From: Thiobacillus sp. UBA2487
GTDB lineage: Bacteria; Pseudomonadota; Gammaproteobacteria; Burkholderiales; Sulfuriferulaceae
Assembly (NCBI GenBank): GCA_002341815.1
Contig: DDOT01000006.1
Span: 1 to 9,969, forward strand
Reading direction: 5' to 3'
Length of the DNA stretch: 9,969 nucleotides
Under the pieces are notes generated by a model. That model was not told where the DNA came from. It made no database searches and saw only the letters and a program-made list of their open reading frames with translations. Shown in pieces: positions 7,630-9,969 of this stretch (position 1 is its first letter; each line of letters opens with the position of its first letter). A program made the translations under genes and the position numbers.

Positions 7630-7697
7630 CACCCGAAGACGTCTGGTCACTGAAAAAATTCCCAGATGCGCCACGACCTGCCACAACAGCCCCATGC

Positions 7698-8015
7698 CTA
7701 ACCACCCATGACATGCACGTGCAAGTGAAATACCACCTGCCCACCCGCCTTGCCGGTATGCACCATGGTTTTAAAGCCATCACGCAACCCCATCTCAGCG
7801 GCCAATTTTGGCGCCAACAGCATGATTTTTCCCAACAAAGATTGATGAGAAACGTCACAATCGGCCAAGGACGCCACATGTTGACGCGGAATAATCAACA
7901 AGTGCACCGGTGCTGCCGGCTGAATGTCATGAAACGCTATCACATCATCATCTTCATACACCTTACGACTGGGCAATTCGCCCGCTGCAATCCGGCAAAA
8001 CACGCAATCACTCAT
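7698..8015 (-). CDS. HIT-domain nucleotide hydrolase (HinT-like)
   Basis: A 105-residue histidine-triad protein, probably a purine nucleoside phosphoramidase of the HinT branch acting in the cytosol; the physiological substrate is unclear in the family. It begins with the zinc-type CxxC (Cys4, Cys7), followed by IQPAAPVHLLIIPRQHVASL, and ends with the triad HLHVHV at 97-102, where the middle His99 is the expected nucleophile. The chain stops only three residues after the triad (MGG), shorter than eukaryotic Hint1 but similar to short betaproteobacterial members I recall. The ATG at 8015 overlaps the hisE stop by one base (TGATG) and has AAGGA at suitable spacing; a GTG one codon upstream is less likely. 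Its place after hisE is typical of betaproteobacteria and does not prove a role in histidine synthesis. Confidence 0.92.
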   Translation of the reverse strand: MSDCVFCRIAAGELPSRKVYEDDDVIAFHDIQPAAPVHLLIIPRQHVASLADCDVSHQSLLGKIMLLAPKLAAEMGLRDGFKTMVHTGKAGGQVVFHLHVHVMGG

Positions 8016-8347
8016 CACGATTCCTTACGAGACTGTTTCTCCACATGACCCGATACGCCTTCGCGGCGCGCCAATTCATTCAGCACATCCTGCGGCGTCA
8101 ACCCGCTGTGCGCCAGCAAGATCATGCTGTGGAACCACAAATCAGCCACCTCATACACAATTTTATCGGGCTGACCATCCTTGGCTGCCATAATGGTTTC
8201 TGCCGCTTCTTCTGCCACCTTTTTCAAAATGGCATCCAGCCCTTTAGCATACAAACTGGCGACATAAGAACTACCTGGGGCAGCTTGCTTACGCTCGATC
8301 AGGGTTTGTCCCAAACGCGACAAAATATCGGGAGACGCCTCAAGCAT
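8015..8347 (-). CDS. hisE: Phosphoribosyl-ATP pyrophosphatase
   Basis: HisE hydrolyses phosphoribosyl-ATP to phosphoribosyl-AMP and pyrophosphate, step 2 of histidine synthesis. The 110-residue product is an all-helical MazG-like protein. The metal-binding acidic cluster is visible as KKVAEEAAE at 42-50 and [11 protein letters not shown] at 65-75 (Glu66, Asp69). The frame remains open upstream to 8383, but the extra twelve residues lie inside hisI and match no family start, so the ATG at 8347 ([12 protein letters not shown]) is preferred. This start overlaps the hisI stop by eight bases (ATGCTTGA). A standalone hisE is usual in betaproteobacteria and alphaproteobacteria, while enteric bacteria fuse it to hisI. 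The polar tail after residue 98 ([12 protein letters not shown]) is variable. Confidence 0.95.
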   Translation of the reverse strand: MLEASPDILSRLGQTLIERKQAAPGSSYVASLYAKGLDAILKKVAEEAAETIMAAKDGQPDKIVYEVADLWFHSMILLAHSGLTPQDVLNELARREGVSGHVEKQSRKES

Positions 8348-8741
8348 GATAAATCTCGGCAGGGTCTTTGAGCACGGGTTCAACCTCCAACCATTGACGG
8401 TCTTCCAATTTCAGGTAAAAACAATCGCGCCGCCCGGTGTGGCAGGCAATACCCCCCATTTGTTCAACCTTGAGCAAAATGGCATCACCATCACAATCCA
8501 GACGGATTTCGCGTACTTTTTGAATATGCCCGGACTCTTCGCCTTTGTGCCACAATTTTTTGCGCGAGCGTGACCAATAAATGCCCTCACCGGTCTCCAG
8601 CGTTTTGGCCAAGGCCTCCCGATTCATCCAGGCCATCATCAATACCACGCCACTGTCGGCATCTTGCACAATGGCCGCCACCAAACCGGTGTCGGACCAA
8701 TTGATCTTGTTCAGCCACTGGTTGTCCGAACCACTTGTCAT
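8340..8741 (-). CDS. hisI: Phosphoribosyl-AMP cyclohydrolase
   Basis: HisI opens the purine ring of phosphoribosyl-AMP, step 3 of histidine synthesis, as a zinc-dependent dimer. The 133-residue product is a monofunctional enzyme. Motifs in order are [12 protein letters not shown] at 33-44, [18 protein letters not shown] at 55-72, [14 protein letters not shown] at 81-94 (Asp82, Asp84 and Asp86 for magnesium), and [11 protein letters not shown] at 99-109. Cys83, Cys100 and Cys107 are the likely zinc ligands. The ATG overlaps the hisF stop by four bases (ATGA), with GTGAGG a few bases upstream as a fair Shine-Dalgarno sequence. All catalytic features are intact and there is no HisE domain fused to its C-terminus. 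Confidence 0.97.
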   Translation of the reverse strand: MTSGSDNQWLNKINWSDTGLVAAIVQDADSGVVLMMAWMNREALAKTLETGEGIYWSRSRKKLWHKGEESGHIQKVREIRLDCDGDAILLKVEQMGGIACHTGRRDCFYLKLEDRQWLEVEPVLKDPAEIYHA

Positions 8742-9502
8742 GAAAGCCTCACTTCAATGCCTTGCTGCCGCAGGTGTTGTTTGGCCTGCTGCACCGTATA
8801 TTCGCCAAAATGAAAAATGCTGGCCGCCAGCACTGCATCGGCATGCCCTTGCAAAATGCCATCGGCCAAATGTTGTAAATTGCCAACGCCACCACTGGCA
8901 ATCACGGGGATACCGACCGCATCGGATATGGCTCGGGTAAGCGGCAAATTAAACCCGTTGCGCGTGCCATCCCGATCTATACTGGTCAGCAGTATTTCAC
9001 CGGCACCCATGTGCTGCATATGCTCGGCCCACGCCACCGCATCCAGTCCGGTCGCTTTGCGACCACCATGCGTATAAACTTCCCAGCCACCCTGTCCGTT
9101 ATCCTTGGCATCAATCGCAACCACGATACATTGCGAACCAAAGCGCGCTGCTGCGTCCGACACGATTTCAGGGTTCAGCACGGCCGTGGTATTGATACTG
9201 ACTTTGTCGGCACCGGCATTCAACAATCGACGCACATCGCCGACTTCCTTCACGCCACCACCCACCGTGAGCGGAATAAAGACCTGCGAGGCCACCGCTT
9301 CGATAATCGGCAATATCAAGTCGCGTTGCTCTACACTGGCGGTGATATCCAGAAAGGTTAATTCGTCGGCGCCCTCCATGTCATAGCGCCGAGCAATTTC
9401 TACCGGATCACCCGCATCGCGCAAGCCAACAAAACTTACGCCTTTTACCACGCGCCCGGCGCGCACATCCAAACAAGGAATAATCCGTTTCGCCAATGAC
9501 AT
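8738..9502 (-). CDS. hisF: Imidazole glycerol phosphate synthase subunit HisF
   Basis: HisF is the cyclase half of imidazole glycerol phosphate synthase. It uses ammonia from the glutaminase HisH to turn PRFAR into imidazole glycerol phosphate and AICAR, step 5 of the pathway; AICAR feeds purine synthesis. The 254-residue TIM barrel is full length. The start [21 protein letters not shown] carries the first catalytic Asp (Asp12), and the second is Asp131 in VAIDAKD. The phosphate-binding loops are LTVGGGV at 78-84 and IASGGVG at 201-207, and TSIDRDGT at 173-180 is also conserved. It starts in the hisA stop (TAATG, one base shared). HisH is not in the window and would be expected upstream of hisA. 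Confidence 0.97.
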   Translation of the reverse strand: MSLAKRIIPCLDVRAGRVVKGVSFVGLRDAGDPVEIARRYDMEGADELTFLDITASVEQRDLILPIIEAVASQVFIPLTVGGGVKEVGDVRRLLNAGADKVSINTTAVLNPEIVSDAAARFGSQCIVVAIDAKDNGQGGWEVYTHGGRKATGLDAVAWAEHMQHMGAGEILLTSIDRDGTRNGFNLPLTRAISDAVGIPVIASGGVGNLQHLADGILQGHADAVLAASIFHFGEYTVQQAKQHLRQQGIEVRLS

Positions 9503-9969
9503 TATGACAACTCGTCAGCCAGCGCTTGCGCTGCTTCGAAATCCAGCGTACCTTCGTAAATTGCACGACCGGTAATCACCCCGGCAATCCCTTCCTGGCC
9601 AACGCTACAAAGCTGACGCACATCGTCAAGGTTGGTGACCCCACCACTGGCAATAATCGGCACCGTTACCGCGCGCGCCAAATTTACCGTTGCCTCAATA
9701 TTTACGCCCGTGAGCATACCATCCCGACCAATGTCGGTATAAATAATGGCTTCCACCCCATAATTTTCAAATTTCTTTGCCAAATCGATTACATCATGAT
9801 GGGTCAATTTAGACCAGCCATTGACCGCCACCTTACCGTCTTTGGCATCCAGACCGACAATAATCTGTCCAGGGAACGCATTGCAGGCATCGTGCAGAAA
9901 ACCCGGTGTTTTGACAGCAGCCGTGCCGATAATAACGTACTGCACGCCAATATCCAGATAACGGGCAAT
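9502..9969 (-). CDS. hisA: Phosphoribosylformimino-AICAR phosphate isomerase (partial, N-terminus outside window)
   Basis: HisA isomerises ProFAR to PRFAR by an Amadori rearrangement, step 4 of histidine synthesis, and is a TIM barrel related to HisF. Only the C-terminal 155 codons are inside the window; the frame runs open to the edge, so about 90 residues and the start lie beyond 9969. The visible part begins [16 protein letters not shown]. It holds [15 protein letters not shown] in the central strand, the catalytic Asp in [15 protein letters not shown], and the phosphate-binding IIASGGV and [11 protein letters not shown] blocks. An internal GTG at 9945 is not the true start, since homology continues upstream of it. 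The gene is upstream of hisF and translationally coupled to it. Confidence 0.95.
   Translation of the reverse strand: MARYLDIGVQYVIIGTAAVKTPGFLHDACNAFPGQIIVGLDAKDGKVAVNGWSKLTHHDVIDLAKKFENYGVEAIIYTDIGRDGMLTGVNIEATVNLARAVTVPIIASGGVTNLDDVRQLCSVGQEGIAGVITGRAIYEGTLDFEAAQALADELS

Noticed and set aside
7698..7720. HIT protein truncated by a TAG right after the histidine triad
   Set aside because: Short members ending a few residues after the triad are known in betaproteobacteria (I recall a Neisseria HIT protein of about 107 residues), so 105 residues is probably natural.
7383..8048. 221-codon plus-strand open frame opposite tatA and the HIT gene
   Set aside because: It lies antisense to two well-supported genes, has no recognisable motif, and its composition is that of a reverse-frame shadow.
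8348..8383. Longer HisE start at 8383
   Set aside because: The added residues lie inside hisI and look like no HisE family start; the ATG at 8347 fits length and family.
1..9969. CRISPR arrays, insertion sequences, tRNA genes, Neisseria-type DNA uptake sequences
   Set aside because: Reading through both strands gave no direct repeat series, transposase motifs, cloverleaf candidates or GCCGTCTGAA-type words.

Overview
The window is an ordinary chromosomal housekeeping segment of a proteobacterium, most likely a betaproteobacterium. Three things point there: separate hisI and hisE genes (fused in enteric gammaproteobacteria), the his operon running straight into a HIT-family gene and tatABC, and recN and nadK standing next to hrcA and hemH. 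GC content looks close to 50% by eye. No rRNA, tRNA, CRISPR array, insertion sequence, phage gene or long repeat was seen. Coding density is very high: the largest gap between genes is about 100 bases.

Layout. Bases 41-2565, minus strand: nadK (NAD kinase) followed by recN (DNA repair ATPase), overlapping by one base in a TGATG. A 59-base divergent promoter region (2566-2624) separates them from the plus-strand group 2625-6086: hrcA (heat-shock repressor), hemH (ferrochelatase) and an O-antigen ligase/polymerase-like membrane protein, with 6-base gaps between genes. This group converges on the end of a long minus-strand unit, 6144-9969, transcribed in the order hisA (5' end outside the window), hisF, hisI, hisE, a HIT-domain hydrolase, tatA, tatB, tatC.

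How the genes fit together. HisI, HisE, HisA and HisF carry out steps 2, 3, 4 and the synthase part of step 5 of histidine biosynthesis (HisF needs HisH as its glutaminase partner, outside the window). Every junction from hisA to the HIT gene overlaps by 1 to 8 bases, which suggests translational coupling. After the HIT gene there is a 97-base gap, then tatA with the strongest Shine-Dalgarno sequence of any gene start examined, so the Tat protein-export genes may also have their own promoter. TatA, TatB and TatC together form the full twin-arginine translocase.

No new biological system was found. The points most worth a second look are the divergent nadK/hrcA region, where both genes have a -10-like hexamer only 7-9 bases from the start codon and no Shine-Dalgarno sequence, and the unassigned polymerase/ligase-like membrane protein tied closely to hemH. 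Functional calls rest on motifs and on recalled family sequences; no database search was run.
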